A program made the position numbers and the translations under genes. From Silicimonas sp. (GTDB taxonomy: Bacteria; Pseudomonadota; Alphaproteobacteria; Rhodobacterales; Rhodobacteraceae), in contig JAJEAC010000007.1 of the NCBI GenBank assembly GCA_022824315.1, positions 1 to 64,000 on the forward strand: a stretch of 64,000 nucleotides of DNA. Reading direction: 5' to 3'. Positions 16,816 through 26,310 of this stretch are shown here, piece by piece. Under the pieces are notes generated by a model. It had not been told where the DNA came from and searched no databases. It worked only from the letters and a program-made list of their open reading frames with translations. How positions within the stretch are numbered: position 1 is the first letter of the stretch; the number at the start of each line of letters is the position of its first letter.

Positions 16816-18374
16816 TGCCAGCGCGATTCCGGTTCGGGAGCGGCATCCCGGTCCTTCGCTTCCGGACCACCGAACCATCTCCAGGCGCAGGACTTCACTG
16901 GCGAACCTCGCTGGCCCCGCTTGCAGGTGCCATGGCCGCGACCGGCCACGCGCCCTTCAACTTGTGGCCGCTCGCGCTTCTGGGACTGGCAGGTCTCTCC
17001 TGGATCGTGGCTTCGGCGGACAGCTGCAGACGCAAGGCGATCGCCGCCTGGCTTGGTGGCGTAGGCTATTTCGCCGTTTCCCTGTTCTGGATCATGGAGC
17101 CTTTCTTTGTCGACAGCGATCGCCACGGCTGGATGGCGCCTTTTGCGATCGTTCTCGTGGCGACGGGTTTCGCCCTCTTCTGGGCACTGGCCGGGTGGCT
17201 CTCCGGACGGACAGGCGGCGGTGCGATTGGCTGGGCGCTGTCGCTGTCGCTGGCCGAGATTCTTCGCGGGCATGTGCTGACCGGATTCCCCTGGGTGCTG
17301 CCAGGCTACATCTGGACCGAAACCCCGGCGATCATGGGCGCAAGCGTTGTCGGGCCATACGGCCTGACCATGCTCACCCTGATCCTTGCGGCCCTGCCTG
17401 TCGCGACGCCACGCAAGGTGATTGCGACGTTGGTTGCCGTGCTTGGCGTCGCGGCTCTCATCGCATTGGGGCGGGTAGCGCAAGTGCCATCGGAATCCCA
17501 TGTGGGCACGGTCCGCGTCGTCCAGCCCAACGCGCCGCAGCACGAAAAGTGGGATCCTGCGAAGGCGGCTGTCTTCCTGCGCCGCCAATTGACGGCCACG
17601 TCAGCGCCCGGCAACGACGTCGCGCTCGTCATCTGGCCCGAGTCCGCATTGCCTTACCGGCTTGACCAGGCAGGACCTATTCTCAAGCGCATGGCCAATG
17701 CCTCCGGGGGGATGCCGGTCATCTTTGGCGTGGACCGGGTTGACGGACGGCGGCGCTTCAATTCGATGGTGCAGATCGACGCCGACGGCAGTGTCACAGA
17801 CATCTACGACAAGGTTCAACTCGTGCCCTTCGGCGAGTACGTGCCCTTCGGCAGGCTGGCCGAACGCGTCGGGATCAGGGGATTCGCGGCGCATGACGGC
17901 TACGGCTACAGCGCGGGCAGCGACGTGGCGCTTGTCGACACGCCGCTCGGGCGGGCGTTGCCGATGATCTGCTACGAGACGATCTTTCCGAGGCATGTCC
18001 GGCGCGCCGGAGAACGTGCGGACTATCTTCTGCAGATCACCAACGATGCATGGTTCGGTACCTTCTCCGGGCCGTTTCAGCATCTCCAGCAGGCGCGGTT
18101 CCGTGCCGTCGAGCAGGGCCTGCCCTTGGTCCGCTCCGCGAATACCGGCGTGTCCGCGGTTATCGGACCGGACGGGAGAATCCTGGAGTCGCTCCCGCTC
18201 GGCGAATCGGGGTTCATCGACGTGCCGCTGCCGGCACCGCGCCCGGCGACGATCTACGCGCGAACCGGCGATCTCCCGGTCGTTCTCCTGCTTCTCATTG
18301 GTCTTGCCGCGATCTTCTTCGCCGGCCGCGCAATGCCATTGTCAAGCCGCGCCGAAAGTCGTAACGGCGTCTGA
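16815..18374 (+). CDS. lnt: Apolipoprotein N-acyltransferase
   Basis: A 519-residue inner-membrane enzyme that adds the third acyl chain to lipoproteins. The N-terminal half has several hydrophobic segments. The periplasmic nitrilase-like domain carries the triad: Glu in IWPESALPYR, Lys in YDKVQLVPFGEYVPF and Cys in MICYETIFP. A final membrane helix is VVLLLLIGLAAIFF. The ATG at 16815 overlaps the corC stop as TGATG. The in-frame GTG at 16812 is less likely. Confidence 0.93.
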   Translation: MPARFRFGSGIPVLRFRTTEPSPGAGLHWRTSLAPLAGAMAATGHAPFNLWPLALLGLAGLSWIVASADSCRRKAIAAWLGGVGYFAVSLFWIMEPFFVDSDRHGWMAPFAIVLVATGFALFWALAGWLSGRTGGGAIGWALSLSLAEILRGHVLTGFPWVLPGYIWTETPAIMGASVVGPYGLTMLTLILAALPVATPRKVIATLVAVLGVAALIALGRVAQVPSESHVGTVRVVQPNAPQHEKWDPAKAAVFLRRQLTATSAPGNDVALVIWPESALPYRLDQAGPILKRMANASGGMPVIFGVDRVDGRRRFNSMVQIDADGSVTDIYDKVQLVPFGEYVPFGRLAERVGIRGFAAHDGYGYSAGSDVALVDTPLGRALPMICYETIFPRHVRRAGERADYLLQITNDAWFGTFSGPFQHLQQARFRAVEQGLPLVRSANTGVSAVIGPDGRILESLPLGESGFIDVPLPAPRPATIYARTGDLPVVLLLLIGLAAIFFAGRAMPLSSRAESRNGV

Positions 18375-18421
18375 CCGTCACAACGGCTTCCTGGCGTGAC
18401 GGCGATTGATGCAATGGAGCA
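18375..18421 (+). ncRNA. SAM/SAH riboswitch upstream of metK
   Basis: The stretch contains GTCACAACGGCTTCCTGGCG, which fits the SAM/SAH riboswitch class of Rhodobacterales metK leaders as I know its consensus. CCGTCAC (18375-18381) pairs with GTGACGG (18396-18402) as the P1 stem, and AATGGAGCA (18413-18421) is the downstream pseudoknot strand. That strand contains the metK ribosome site GGAG (18416-18419), eight bases before the ATG. Binding of SAM or SAH would therefore hide the ribosome site and lower MetK synthesis. It starts right after the lnt stop codon, so it may also act inside a readthrough transcript. Confidence 0.9.
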
Positions 18422-18427
18422 CCTCAA

Positions 18428-19594
18428 ATGAACCGCAAGAATTTCGTCTTCGCCTCGGAAAGCGTTTCCGAGGGACATCCCGACAAGATCTGCGACCGGA
18501 TCTCGGATGCAGTCCTTGACGCCTTTCTGGCCGATGAGCCGGAAGCCCGCGTGGCCTGTGAGACCTTTGTCACCACGAATCGGATCGTGATCGGAGGAGA
18601 AGTGCGCGGACCGGAAGCCGTGTCCGGCCGCGCCGAAGAGATTGCACGGGAATGCGTGAGGGACATCGGCTATGATCAGGACGGGTTCCACTGGAGGAAC
18701 CTCTGCGTCGACAACTACCTGCACGGTCAGTCGTCCGACATCGCGCAAGGCGTTGATGCCTCGGCCAACAAGGACGAAGGTGCGGGCGACCAGGGAATCA
18801 TGTTCGGCTATGCCGTGAACGAGACGCCGGAACTGATGCCCGCACCGATCCACTTCGCCCATGCCATCCTGAAGCGCATTTCCGAGGCTCGAAAAGCCGG
18901 CGACGCGCCGACATTGCGTCCGGACGCGAAGTCGCAGCTTTCGCTTCGCTACGAAGACGGGAAGCCGGTCGAAGCGACAAGCATCGTGCTCTCGACCCAG
19001 CACGAATCGGAAAACCAGACTCCTGACGACATCCGCGCGATCGTCGAGCCCTACATCCGCGAGGTCCTGCCTGCCGAATGGCTTACCGATGCCACCGAAT
19101 GGTGGGTGAACCCGACCGGCACCTTCGTGTCCGGCGGTCCGGATGGAGATGCCGGGCTCACCGGGCGGAAGATCATCGTCGACACCTATGGCGGAGCCGC
19201 GCCGCATGGAGGTGGCGCGTTTTCCGGCAAGGATCCTACCAAGGTCGACCGTTCGGCCGCCTACGCGGCACGCTATCTCGCCAAGAACGTGGTGGCGGCA
19301 GGCATTGCGGAGAGGTGCCTGATCCAGCTCTCCTACGCGATCGGGGTCTCGAAGCCGCTGTCGATCTATGCCGACACCTTCGGCACCGGCAAGGTTCCTG
19401 CAGCGAAGATCGAATCCGCCATTTCCAACGCGATGGATCTCAGTCCGCGCGGCATTCGCGAGCATCTTGCGCTCAACAAGGCGATCTATCAACGGACGGC
19501 GGCTTACGGCCATTTCGGGCGAGCGCCCGACGAGGACGGCGGCTTTACCTGGGAGCGGACAGATCTGGCAGACGAGCTCAGAAAGGCCGTCTGA
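18428..19594 (+). CDS. metK: S-adenosylmethionine synthetase
   Basis: A 388-residue MetK that makes SAM from methionine and ATP. It has [21 protein letters not shown] (ATP/Mg), [23 protein letters not shown] (the signature hexapeptide GAGDQG), [24 protein letters not shown] and [19 protein letters not shown]. The length is normal. It is controlled by the leader riboswitch at 18375-18421. The next gene is cmk, 57 bp downstream, rather than a tRNA methyltransferase gene. Confidence 0.97.
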   Translation: MNRKNFVFASESVSEGHPDKICDRISDAVLDAFLADEPEARVACETFVTTNRIVIGGEVRGPEAVSGRAEEIARECVRDIGYDQDGFHWRNLCVDNYLHGQSSDIAQGVDASANKDEGAGDQGIMFGYAVNETPELMPAPIHFAHAILKRISEARKAGDAPTLRPDAKSQLSLRYEDGKPVEATSIVLSTQHESENQTPDDIRAIVEPYIREVLPAEWLTDATEWWVNPTGTFVSGGPDGDAGLTGRKIIVDTYGGAAPHGGGAFSGKDPTKVDRSAAYAARYLAKNVVAAGIAERCLIQLSYAIGVSKPLSIYADTFGTGKVPAAKIESAISNAMDLSPRGIREHLALNKAIYQRTAAYGHFGRAPDEDGGFTWERTDLADELRKAV

Positions 19595-19651
19595 AGGCCC
19601 GCGGCTCATGCGCCGGAAACGCCGCGACTCGACGGCGGGAAGGGCGGCACG

Positions 19652-20275
19652 ATGAAGTTCACGGTCGCAGTCGACGGCCCGGCGGCAGCCGGCAAGGGCA
19701 CGGTTGCACGCGCCATCGCGGCGGAATTCGGGTTCGCGCACCTGGATACCGGGCTTCTCTACCGCGCCGTCGGACGACGCGTGCTTGAAGGCGTGCCCCC
19801 TGAGATTGCGGCTTCGACGCTTCGTCACGGTGACGTCGTGCGAGACGGCCTAAGGGCGCCCGAGGTGTCGCGAGCGGCAAGCGAGGTTGCGGCCTTGCCG
19901 GACGTGCGCCAGGCGCTTGTGGAGTTCCAGCGCGAATTCGCTGGTCGGGACGGCGGAGCCGTGCTTGACGGGCGGGACATTGGAACCGTGATCTGCCCGG
20001 ATGCAGAGGCGAAGCTCTTTGTCATTGCAAGTGATGCCACGCGGGCGCATCGTCGCTGGCTCGAGTTGACCGCTGCCGGCCACGATGTCACGGAAGCCGG
20101 CGTGCTCGATGACATCAGGGAGCGCGATGCGCGAGATGCGGGCCGACGTGACGCGCCGATGAAGGCCGCTTCGGACGCCGTGGTCCTGGACACGTCCGAT
20201 CTGGATGTGGAGGAAGCGGCCGCGTTCGCCTTGGAGGTGGTCCGGACGCGCTTGGAAGGTCGGGAGGGGGTCTGA
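19652..20275 (+). CDS. cmk: Cytidylate kinase
   Basis: A 207-residue (d)CMP kinase with P-loop [44 protein letters not shown] and [13 protein letters not shown] (lid). It converts CMP and dCMP to the diphosphates. In many alphaproteobacteria cmk is followed directly by rpsA; here rpsA lies 20.8 kb downstream, so this gene marks the left border of an insertion. Confidence 0.95.
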   Translation: MKFTVAVDGPAAAGKGTVARAIAAEFGFAHLDTGLLYRAVGRRVLEGVPPEIAASTLRHGDVVRDGLRAPEVSRAASEVAALPDVRQALVEFQREFAGRDGGAVLDGRDIGTVICPDAEAKLFVIASDATRAHRRWLELTAAGHDVTEAGVLDDIRERDARDAGRRDAPMKAASDAVVLDTSDLDVEEAAAFALEVVRTRLEGREGV

Positions 20276-20431
20276 GTCCAGCAGGGATCGTCACGAAAAC
20301 AGGACGTCGCTTGTGCGTTGCACCTTCCGTTGGGGCTTGTTCTCGCAGTGGGGAAGGCTGGCGGTTGGTATGCGTCAGGAGAGGCTGCGAATCCGCCGCA
20401 AGCCGAAAGGGGTCGTTTCGCTGTAGGACAT

Positions 20432-21427
20432 CTAGGCGCTCAGCCCCTTGATGAGTTCGAAACCAAGATCCACCTTTCGATCCACCGGTGTGCCTGAAAG
20501 TCGCTTCAAGATGTTGCGTGCCGCAGTTTCCCCAATGTCACGACGCCGCGTCCTTATCGTCGTAAGTGGCTGTGGCAGGCATTGCGCCATCCGCAGGCCA
20601 CTGAATCCTGCAATTGCCAAATCGTCCGGGATGCGCATGCCCAACTCCAGGCACAAGTTCACGCCTCCCATTGCCGCCGTATCGTTCGAATAGGCGACTG
20701 CCTCGGTCTTGGGCGCAACAGACAGCAGCATCTCCAGCCCCTTTTTCCCGGCTGGCAAATCGGGCGGTGCATCGTAAACATCGGGTGCGACAAGTCCGTA
20801 CCCGCGCGTTTCCAATCGCGCCCGAAACGCTCTGAACCGGGCCGCCGCGGCAAAATCGTTCGCCTGCCAGCCCAGATACCCAAATCTCTGGTAGCCGCGG
20901 TCCATCAGGTAATCTGCGAGTGCCGCTGCCGCTGCCTCGTGATCAAGGCCGACACCCAGGTCGATCGGGTCGCCGCGGATGTCCATGATCTCGACCACGG
21001 GTACGGACGTGTTTTCCAGGATCGACCGGGTCCGGTCGGTGTGAACGAGGTTGGCCAGGATAACTGCGGCCGGTCGCCAGGACATCATCGAAATCAGCTG
21101 GGCCTCTTCCTTTCGGAGGTCGTATTCGGTCACGCCGACAACCGGATTGTATCCCCCTTTTTCCAGTTCTTCCGTGATGCCGGCGAGCACGGACGCGAAG
21201 ACGTTGTTGACCAGGGAGGGGATCAGGACCGCAACCTGGTTGGAATAGGCCTGGGCCAACGAACCGGCAAGCTTGTTGGGCACGTAGCCCATGTTTCCTA
21301 TGACGCGTGCCACGTGCTCTCTGGTGCGAAGCGAAACAACGGTGTCGCCGCGCACGACACGGGAAACCGTCATTTGCGAGACGCCAGCCGCGCGTGCAAC
21401 GTCTTTCAAGGTGGTGCGGGCCGCCAT
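20432..21427 (-). CDS. LacI-family transcriptional regulator
   Basis: A 331-residue regulator with the helix-turn-helix TTLKDVARAAGVSQMTVSRVV and hinge PNKLAGSLAQAYS at the N-terminus. A periplasmic-binding-like effector domain follows (VAVLIPSLVNNVFASVLAGI, AYSNDTAAMGGVNLCLELGM, IPDDLAIAGFSG). The sequence resembles the GntR (gluconate) subgroup. It is divergent from tctC with about 100 bp between starts, so it probably controls the tripartite transporter-sulfatase unit and itself through the dyad at 21440-21457. The effector is unknown but is probably a carboxylate or sugar acid. Confidence 0.9.
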   Translation of the reverse strand: MAARTTLKDVARAAGVSQMTVSRVVRGDTVVSLRTREHVARVIGNMGYVPNKLAGSLAQAYSNQVAVLIPSLVNNVFASVLAGITEELEKGGYNPVVGVTEYDLRKEEAQLISMMSWRPAAVILANLVHTDRTRSILENTSVPVVEIMDIRGDPIDLGVGLDHEAAAAALADYLMDRGYQRFGYLGWQANDFAAAARFRAFRARLETRGYGLVAPDVYDAPPDLPAGKKGLEMLLSVAPKTEAVAYSNDTAAMGGVNLCLELGMRIPDDLAIAGFSGLRMAQCLPQPLTTIRTRRRDIGETAARNILKRLSGTPVDRKVDLGFELIKGLSA

Positions 21428-21439
21428 TCCGTCAGTATA

Positions 21440-21457
21440 GTTTACTTAATTGTTAAC
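21440..21457. promoter_or_regulatory. Candidate operator between the LacI regulator and tctC
   Basis: GTTTACTTAATTGTTAAC is an 18-bp imperfect dyad (half sites GTTTAC and GTTAAC) just upstream of the lacI-type start and about 75 bp before tctC. LacI-family proteins typically bind 16-20 bp dyads, so this is the best candidate site for the neighbouring regulator. It is seen only once. Confidence 0.4.
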
Positions 21458-21529
21458 GGGCAGAAATTTATCACTTAGGCTGCCGTGCCCTGCTTCGTAT
21501 CATTCGAACCGGCAACCAGGGAGGAGTGA

Positions 21530-22471
21530 ATGATGAAGCAAATGATCACGTCAGCAGGGCTGGTCGCAGGCTTGGTCCTGACTGCGTCCACTGCGTTCGC
21601 CGAGTATCCGGAACGCACGGTAAACATGCTGGTGCCTTTCGGCGCCGGCGGGGGAACCGATGTGCCCGCCCGCTTTTTCGCGGTCGAGATGGAAGGAATC
21701 CTTGGCCAGAACATCGTTGTCAGCAATGTGGAAGGTGCTGGCGGCACGGTCGGCGCAACCCAGTTGAGCCAGGCAGAGCCCAACGGCTACAACTTGGGAT
21801 TCTTGCCCGTGGGAACCACCACGACGCAACCGCACCTCAAGCGCACGAGCTACAACGCGGACAGCTGGATTCCAATTTGCATGGTTAGCCAGGGGCCGTT
21901 CTACTTGGTCGTGGCCGAAGACAGTCCGATCAGATCCGTTGATGACTACATCGCGATGGCCAGTGGCGATGGCCTGAAATTCGCGGGCGCGGGCCCGGGC
22001 TCGATGGCGCATGTGGCGCAATTGACGCTGGACAACAAGCTCGGCGTCACGACCCAGTACATCCCGACCAAGGGCGGTGGCGATATCGCGACCGAGATCA
22101 ATGGTGGACGCGCCGACGCAACGGCCTGGTTCGCCGACTTCGGCACAAAGTTCGGCTGGCGAGCGCTGGCTGTCCTTTCTGACCAGCGGTCAGAGCAGCA
22201 TCCGGACGTGCCGACACTGGCAGAGCTTGGATATGACACGCAGGTGTCGGTCTGGTTCGGTTTCTTCACGCAGGCTGGAACGCCGGACGATGTGGTCAAC
22301 ATCTTGTCCGAGGCCTGCGCCAAGGCCGTTGAAACCGACAGTTTCAAGGAGAACATGGCCGGTGCAAACCGCTTGATCCGTTACATGGGCACCGAAGAGT
22401 TCGGCCCGTTCTTCCGGACAGCGTTTGAGTTGAACGGCAAGCTGCTCGAAGACGCCGGCCTGGTAAAGTAG
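21530..22471 (+). CDS. tctC: Tripartite tricarboxylate transporter substrate-binding protein
   Basis: A 313-residue periplasmic binding protein of the TctC/BugT family. It has a signal peptide (hydrophobic AGLVAGLVLTAS, cleavage after AFA) and the family motifs VNMLVPFGAGGGTD, NVEGAGGTVGATQLSQAEPNGY and FAGAGPGSMAHVAQL. It delivers a carboxylate ligand to the TctAB membrane proteins encoded next. GGGAGGAG lies upstream of the ATG. Confidence 0.92.
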   Translation: MMKQMITSAGLVAGLVLTASTAFAEYPERTVNMLVPFGAGGGTDVPARFFAVEMEGILGQNIVVSNVEGAGGTVGATQLSQAEPNGYNLGFLPVGTTTTQPHLKRTSYNADSWIPICMVSQGPFYLVVAEDSPIRSVDDYIAMASGDGLKFAGAGPGSMAHVAQLTLDNKLGVTTQYIPTKGGGDIATEINGGRADATAWFADFGTKFGWRALAVLSDQRSEQHPDVPTLAELGYDTQVSVWFGFFTQAGTPDDVVNILSEACAKAVETDSFKENMAGANRLIRYMGTEEFGPFFRTAFELNGKLLEDAGLVK

Positions 22472-22526
22472 TGCTGAGGGCTCCGGCTGGCTGCGGTCGG
22501 CCGGGGCACGCTTCCGGAAGAGAGCC

Positions 22527-22985
22527 GTGACACGTTTGCTGGACATTTCGGTTTCGGGTGCATTGCTCGTCACCGGCATCGCGCTGTTCGCAATGACGTT
22601 CGGCGATGCCTTTGACGTCCCGACATTCGGCGGGGATGTCGGACCGGCCTTCGCACCGCGCATCTTCCTGACAATTTGGATCGTGCTGTCGGGCGTGACC
22701 CTGATGCATGCCGTTCGATCTGCCGAGACTGAAGAATCTGAAGTCAAACTGGCTCAGATGATCACGCTTGTCGCCGTCGTATGCGCCACTGGATTTGCGA
22801 TCACGAAGATCGGTTTCGTCCTTGCGACGATCCCCGGTTTTGCAGCCTTTTGCTGGACCTTCCAGTACCGAAAGCCCGTTCCGCTGGTGGCGCTCTCCGT
22901 GCTTGCGCCTTTGGCGATATGGGCATTGTTCACGTTCGGGTTTGAACTGCTGTTGCCGCGGTCGCCCTGGTTTCACCAGATTTGA
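22527..22985 (+). CDS. tctB: Tripartite tricarboxylate transporter small membrane subunit
   Basis: A 152-residue TctB-type membrane protein with about four hydrophobic segments, including LLVTGIALFAMTFG, IFLTIWIVLSGVTLM, TLVAVVCATGFAI and SVLAPLAIWALFTFGFELLL. It starts with GTG. It lies 55 bp after tctC and ends 8 bp before tctA, as usual for this transporter class. Confidence 0.88.
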   Translation: MTRLLDISVSGALLVTGIALFAMTFGDAFDVPTFGGDVGPAFAPRIFLTIWIVLSGVTLMHAVRSAETEESEVKLAQMITLVAVVCATGFAITKIGFVLATIPGFAAFCWTFQYRKPVPLVALSVLAPLAIWALFTFGFELLLPRSPWFHQI

Positions 22986-22993
22986 GCGGGTTG

Positions 22994-24478
22994 ATGGACC
23001 AGGTTGCCCAAGCGATAGCCCAATTCGCCAGCGTGGGCGTTTTGCTCGCACTGATCATCGGCTCCGTGTGGGGGACCATCGCCGGAGCCTTGCCCGGGAT
23101 CGGGACCGTGGCGGCACTCATCGTGGCGCTTCCATTTACCTTCGGGATGTCCACTGAAGCCTCGATTGCCTTGTTCCTGGGCATCTATGTGACATCAGTT
23201 TATGGCGGTTCCATATCGGCGATCCTGATTAACACCCCAGGCACGCCGCAGTCTGCGGCCACGGTGTTGGACGGGTATCCCATGGCAAAGGCGGGGAAAG
23301 CCGATCTTGCCATTGGATGGGCCACGTTTTCGTCGCTTGTCGGCGGCGTGTTTTCATTGGTGGTCCTGATTGTCGCAGCACCCCTGCTGGCAAGGGCGTC
23401 AGTCGCATTCGGACCAGCGGCGATATTCGCGATCATCGTCTTCGCGCTGACGTGCATCGCATGGGTTTCGGTCGGCAGCACGATCAAGGGCCTGCTGGCT
23501 GGTGTCATCGGCCTTTGGCTGACCACGATCGGAACAGACGATCTGACGGGCTATACCCGTTTTGACTTTGGGCAGCCGGCGTTGATGGGCGGGCTCTCCT
23601 TGATCCCAGTGCTCATCGGGATTTTCGCGCTGGCAGAGGTTTTCCACCGCGCAGGGCATTACTTTGCCGCAAAGCCGCCGGATGTTTCCAACGTCGGCTT
23701 CCGCATGCCCGGCCTTGGGGAACTCACGTTGCGCATACCGCAGTTCCTTCGTGCCTCGGTTATCGGGACATTCATCGGCATACTGCCAGGCACGGGCGCA
23801 ACGGCTGCAACATTCGTCAGCTATTCAGACTTGCGGCGCAGTTCACCGCGGCGGGAAAACTTCGGCAAGGGCGAGCCCGATGGCCTCATCGCATCCGAGA
23901 CCGCGAACAACGCCGTCACAGGGGGGGCCCTTATCCCGACGCTGGCTCTTGGAATTCCAGGTGACGGCGGGACCGTGGTGCTGTTGGGGGTGTTGACGAT
24001 CCAGGGCCTTACCCCCGGATTCGATCTGGCGCAGAACAACCCCCACATCTTGACAGGTGCTTTCCTGCTGATCCTGATTGCCAACTTCATCATGTTCGGA
24101 CTTGGAGCGCTTGGCTCTCGCATCTTCGCAAGAATCCTTGCGATGCCAGAACCGATTTTGATGGCGTTCATCATGCTTTTTTCCTTTGTCGGCGCATTCG
24201 TTGTTCGCGGAAACCCGATTGACGTGATCATCTGTGCAACTGCCGGGGTTGTCGGGGTCATCCTGCGTTTCGCCAAGTACCCGGTGGCACCGATAGTGAT
24301 CGGCATGGCGCTTGGAACCACGTTTGAAGGCAAGCTCCGTCAAGGCATGATCAGCGCGCAGGGCAATTTCGTCGAGTTCATTTCCGATCCGATCGCGCTT
24401 GTGGTGTTTGGCCTGACCGTGGCATTCATTGCAGCGCCGGTCATCGGATCGCGAAGATCGGGGAAGAGAAGTGTCTGA
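22994..24478 (+). CDS. tctA: Tripartite tricarboxylate transporter large membrane subunit
   Basis: A 494-residue, about 12-helix TctA protein with the family motifs GTIAGALPGIGTVAALIVALP, YGGSISAILINTPGTPQSAAT and LPGTGATAATFVSYSDLRR. It is the sodium/proton-coupled permease of the system. ATG 22994 is preferred over the TTG at 22982 because it has GAGCGGG just upstream. The sulfatase start overlaps its end by eight bases, so the two are co-translated. Confidence 0.92.
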   Translation: MDQVAQAIAQFASVGVLLALIIGSVWGTIAGALPGIGTVAALIVALPFTFGMSTEASIALFLGIYVTSVYGGSISAILINTPGTPQSAATVLDGYPMAKAGKADLAIGWATFSSLVGGVFSLVVLIVAAPLLARASVAFGPAAIFAIIVFALTCIAWVSVGSTIKGLLAGVIGLWLTTIGTDDLTGYTRFDFGQPALMGGLSLIPVLIGIFALAEVFHRAGHYFAAKPPDVSNVGFRMPGLGELTLRIPQFLRASVIGTFIGILPGTGATAATFVSYSDLRRSSPRRENFGKGEPDGLIASETANNAVTGGALIPTLALGIPGDGGTVVLLGVLTIQGLTPGFDLAQNNPHILTGAFLLILIANFIMFGLGALGSRIFARILAMPEPILMAFIMLFSFVGAFVVRGNPIDVIICATAGVVGVILRFAKYPVAPIVIGMALGTTFEGKLRQGMISAQGNFVEFISDPIALVVFGLTVAFIAAPVIGSRRSGKRSV

Positions 24479-25970
24479 GACACCGCCCAATGTTCTCCTG
24501 ATCGTCACTGATCATTGGCCGGCGGCCCTGCTTGGGGCGGCCGGTCATCCCGCCGTCCACACACCGGTGCTGGATCAGTTGTGCCGGAACGGGGTGCGGT
24601 TCTCCAATTGCTACTCCGAGACGCCCGTTTGCTTGCCCGCAAGGCGCACTCTGATGACGGGTTGCACCCCCCGCCAGCACGGGGACCGGACCTTCCAACC
24701 CAAGCGCCCGATGGAGCCGCATTTGCCGACGCTCGCTCAGTGCTTTCGCGACGCTGGGTATCAGGCCTTTGCGGTGGGCAAGACCCACACCTATCCTCAG
24801 CGGGACCGGATCGGGTTCGACGATGTCCAGCTTGATGACGAAGGACGCACGCTTTACGGCGTCACTGACGATTACGAGACCTTCCTGGGCGATCAGGGCC
24901 ATCTCGGCCAGCAGTTTGGGCACGGCATGTCGAACAACGCCTATCAAGCGACCGCCTGGCACCTGCCGGAGCGGCTCCATGCCACCAACTGGGCCACCGA
25001 CACGATGGCGCGCTACGTGCGCCGCCGCGACCCAAGCCGCCCGTCCTTCTGGTATCTGGGCTACCGACATCCGCATCCGCCGCTGGTGCCGCCGCAACGA
25101 TTCCTCGACCATTATGACGACATTGAGATCGACATGCCCTTTGCAGGCGATTGGTCGACAGCCGATCTGCCCTTCAACCTGCAAGGCGTCCAGGCGCGCA
25201 ACGTCTATTCCGAGCGCGAGGTCCGGTGGGCACGGCGTGCCTTCTATGCGCTTTGCACCCAGATCGACCAGCAGGTCGGCGCGCTGATCGGCACGATCCG
25301 CGAGGAAGGCATACTTGATGAGACAATCATCATGTTCACCTCGGATCACGGCGACATGCTGGGCAATCACGGGTTGTGGGCGAAGCAGACCTTTTATGAA
25401 GGCTCTTCCAATGTGCCGATGATCCTGATGGGTGAAGCTGGCGACGGCCGATTGCCCTTCGGCTCGGTCGATGACCGCGTGACCGGGCTTCAGGACATCA
25501 TGCCGACGCTTCTGGGGCTCGCAGGAATAGAGCCGCCGAGCCATGTCGATGGGCGTTCGATGGTGAGCGATGCGCCGCGCGACTACATCTATGGCGAATT
25601 TGGCGAAGAGAGCCACAGTTCGCGCATGATCCGCGACCAGCGCCACAAGCTGATCTGGTACCCGTGCGGCAACCACGTCCAGTTGTTCGATTTGGAGAAC
25701 GACCCGCAAGAGATGTTCGATCTCGGGACAGACCCGGATCATGCCGACACGGTTCGGCGCCTGACCGGGGTCCTGCGGTCTGAATCCTACGGCTCGGATG
25801 AACAGTGGTGGGACGGTGACACGCCCAAGGGCGAACCTGGCCGCAGATTTCGCCCGGGCCCCAATCGCGGCCTCGGCCTCACCCGCGGCAATCAATGGCC
25901 GGTCCCGCCGATCAACACGAAGGGCGACATGGTCTTCTTCCCGGAAGCTCCGACGAAGGACGCGCAATGA
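24471..25970 (+). CDS. Type I sulfatase
   Basis: A 499-residue sulfatase of the formylglycine type. The signature CLPARRTLMTG has Cys54 (to be converted to formylglycine) and Arg58. Metal residues are in IVTDHWP and MFTSDHGDMLGNHG. It has no signal peptide, so it should act in the cytoplasm on an imported sulfate ester (or a phosphonate ester or similar). GTG 24471 is chosen for the GGGAAGAGAA before it. It overlaps tctA, suggesting that the TctCBA ligand may be the sulfated substrate. A decayed relative lies at 30074. No sulfatase-maturing enzyme is in the window. Confidence 0.9.
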   Translation: MSETPPNVLLIVTDHWPAALLGAAGHPAVHTPVLDQLCRNGVRFSNCYSETPVCLPARRTLMTGCTPRQHGDRTFQPKRPMEPHLPTLAQCFRDAGYQAFAVGKTHTYPQRDRIGFDDVQLDDEGRTLYGVTDDYETFLGDQGHLGQQFGHGMSNNAYQATAWHLPERLHATNWATDTMARYVRRRDPSRPSFWYLGYRHPHPPLVPPQRFLDHYDDIEIDMPFAGDWSTADLPFNLQGVQARNVYSEREVRWARRAFYALCTQIDQQVGALIGTIREEGILDETIIMFTSDHGDMLGNHGLWAKQTFYEGSSNVPMILMGEAGDGRLPFGSVDDRVTGLQDIMPTLLGLAGIEPPSHVDGRSMVSDAPRDYIYGEFGEESHSSRMIRDQRHKLIWYPCGNHVQLFDLENDPQEMFDLGTDPDHADTVRRLTGVLRSESYGSDEQWWDGDTPKGEPGRRFRPGPNRGLGLTRGNQWPVPPINTKGDMVFFPEAPTKDAQ

Positions 25971-26310
25971 CGGCAGCGATCATTGGAGGGTCGCTCTCGG
26001 GATGCATGGCCGCCATCTTGCTGAGGCGCGTCGGCAGACGTGATCGTCCTGGAACTCTCGAAGTCGGGGCTTGTGGGATGAGGTGGTGGATTGACGACCT
26101 CGCGCAAAGTTCAGGACGAGATGAAGTCGCGCGACTTGGCCGACGCGGAATTCCCGGCATCTCCTTTCGACACTCTGCGGACAAGCAAACGGACGAAAGA
26201 ACCTGGAGTAAGGTGTGGCAGGTCGGCGAAAGGACGGCCCGCCGCCGGGCAACTGCACTTGGACCACCGTGTTCCGCGTTGCCTACAGCTTGCTTCGCAG
26301 CGCCTGGTAC
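25967..26310 (+). pseudogene. FAD-dependent monooxygenase remnant
   Basis: The start overlaps the sulfatase stop (ATGA) and reads MTAAIIGGSLSGCMAAILLRR, a typical FAD-binding N-terminus (GxGxxG-like). The frame then breaks near 26033, where GGCAGAC in place of GGCGCAGAC fits a two-base loss in a GC repeat. In the new frame ADVIVLELSKSGLVG is followed by TGA (26079-26081) at an expected Arg, then GGGLTTSRKVQDEMKSRD. Later pieces (GQLHLDH, RVAYSLLRSAW) appear in yet other frames up to about 26310. The rest of the roughly 400-residue enzyme is missing. The 3' part lies antisense to the end of the solute-binding gene. The end coordinate is approximate. Confidence 0.65.

Noticed and set aside
18254-19828. 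524-residue minus-strand open frame over metK
   Set aside because: It is antisense to intact metK and the riboswitch and has no recognisable domain.
20276-20431. Attachment-site repeat at the left border of the insertion
   Set aside because: Only an 8-base word (GGGATCGT) is shared with the region before rpsA, which is not significant; no integrase or tRNA is present.
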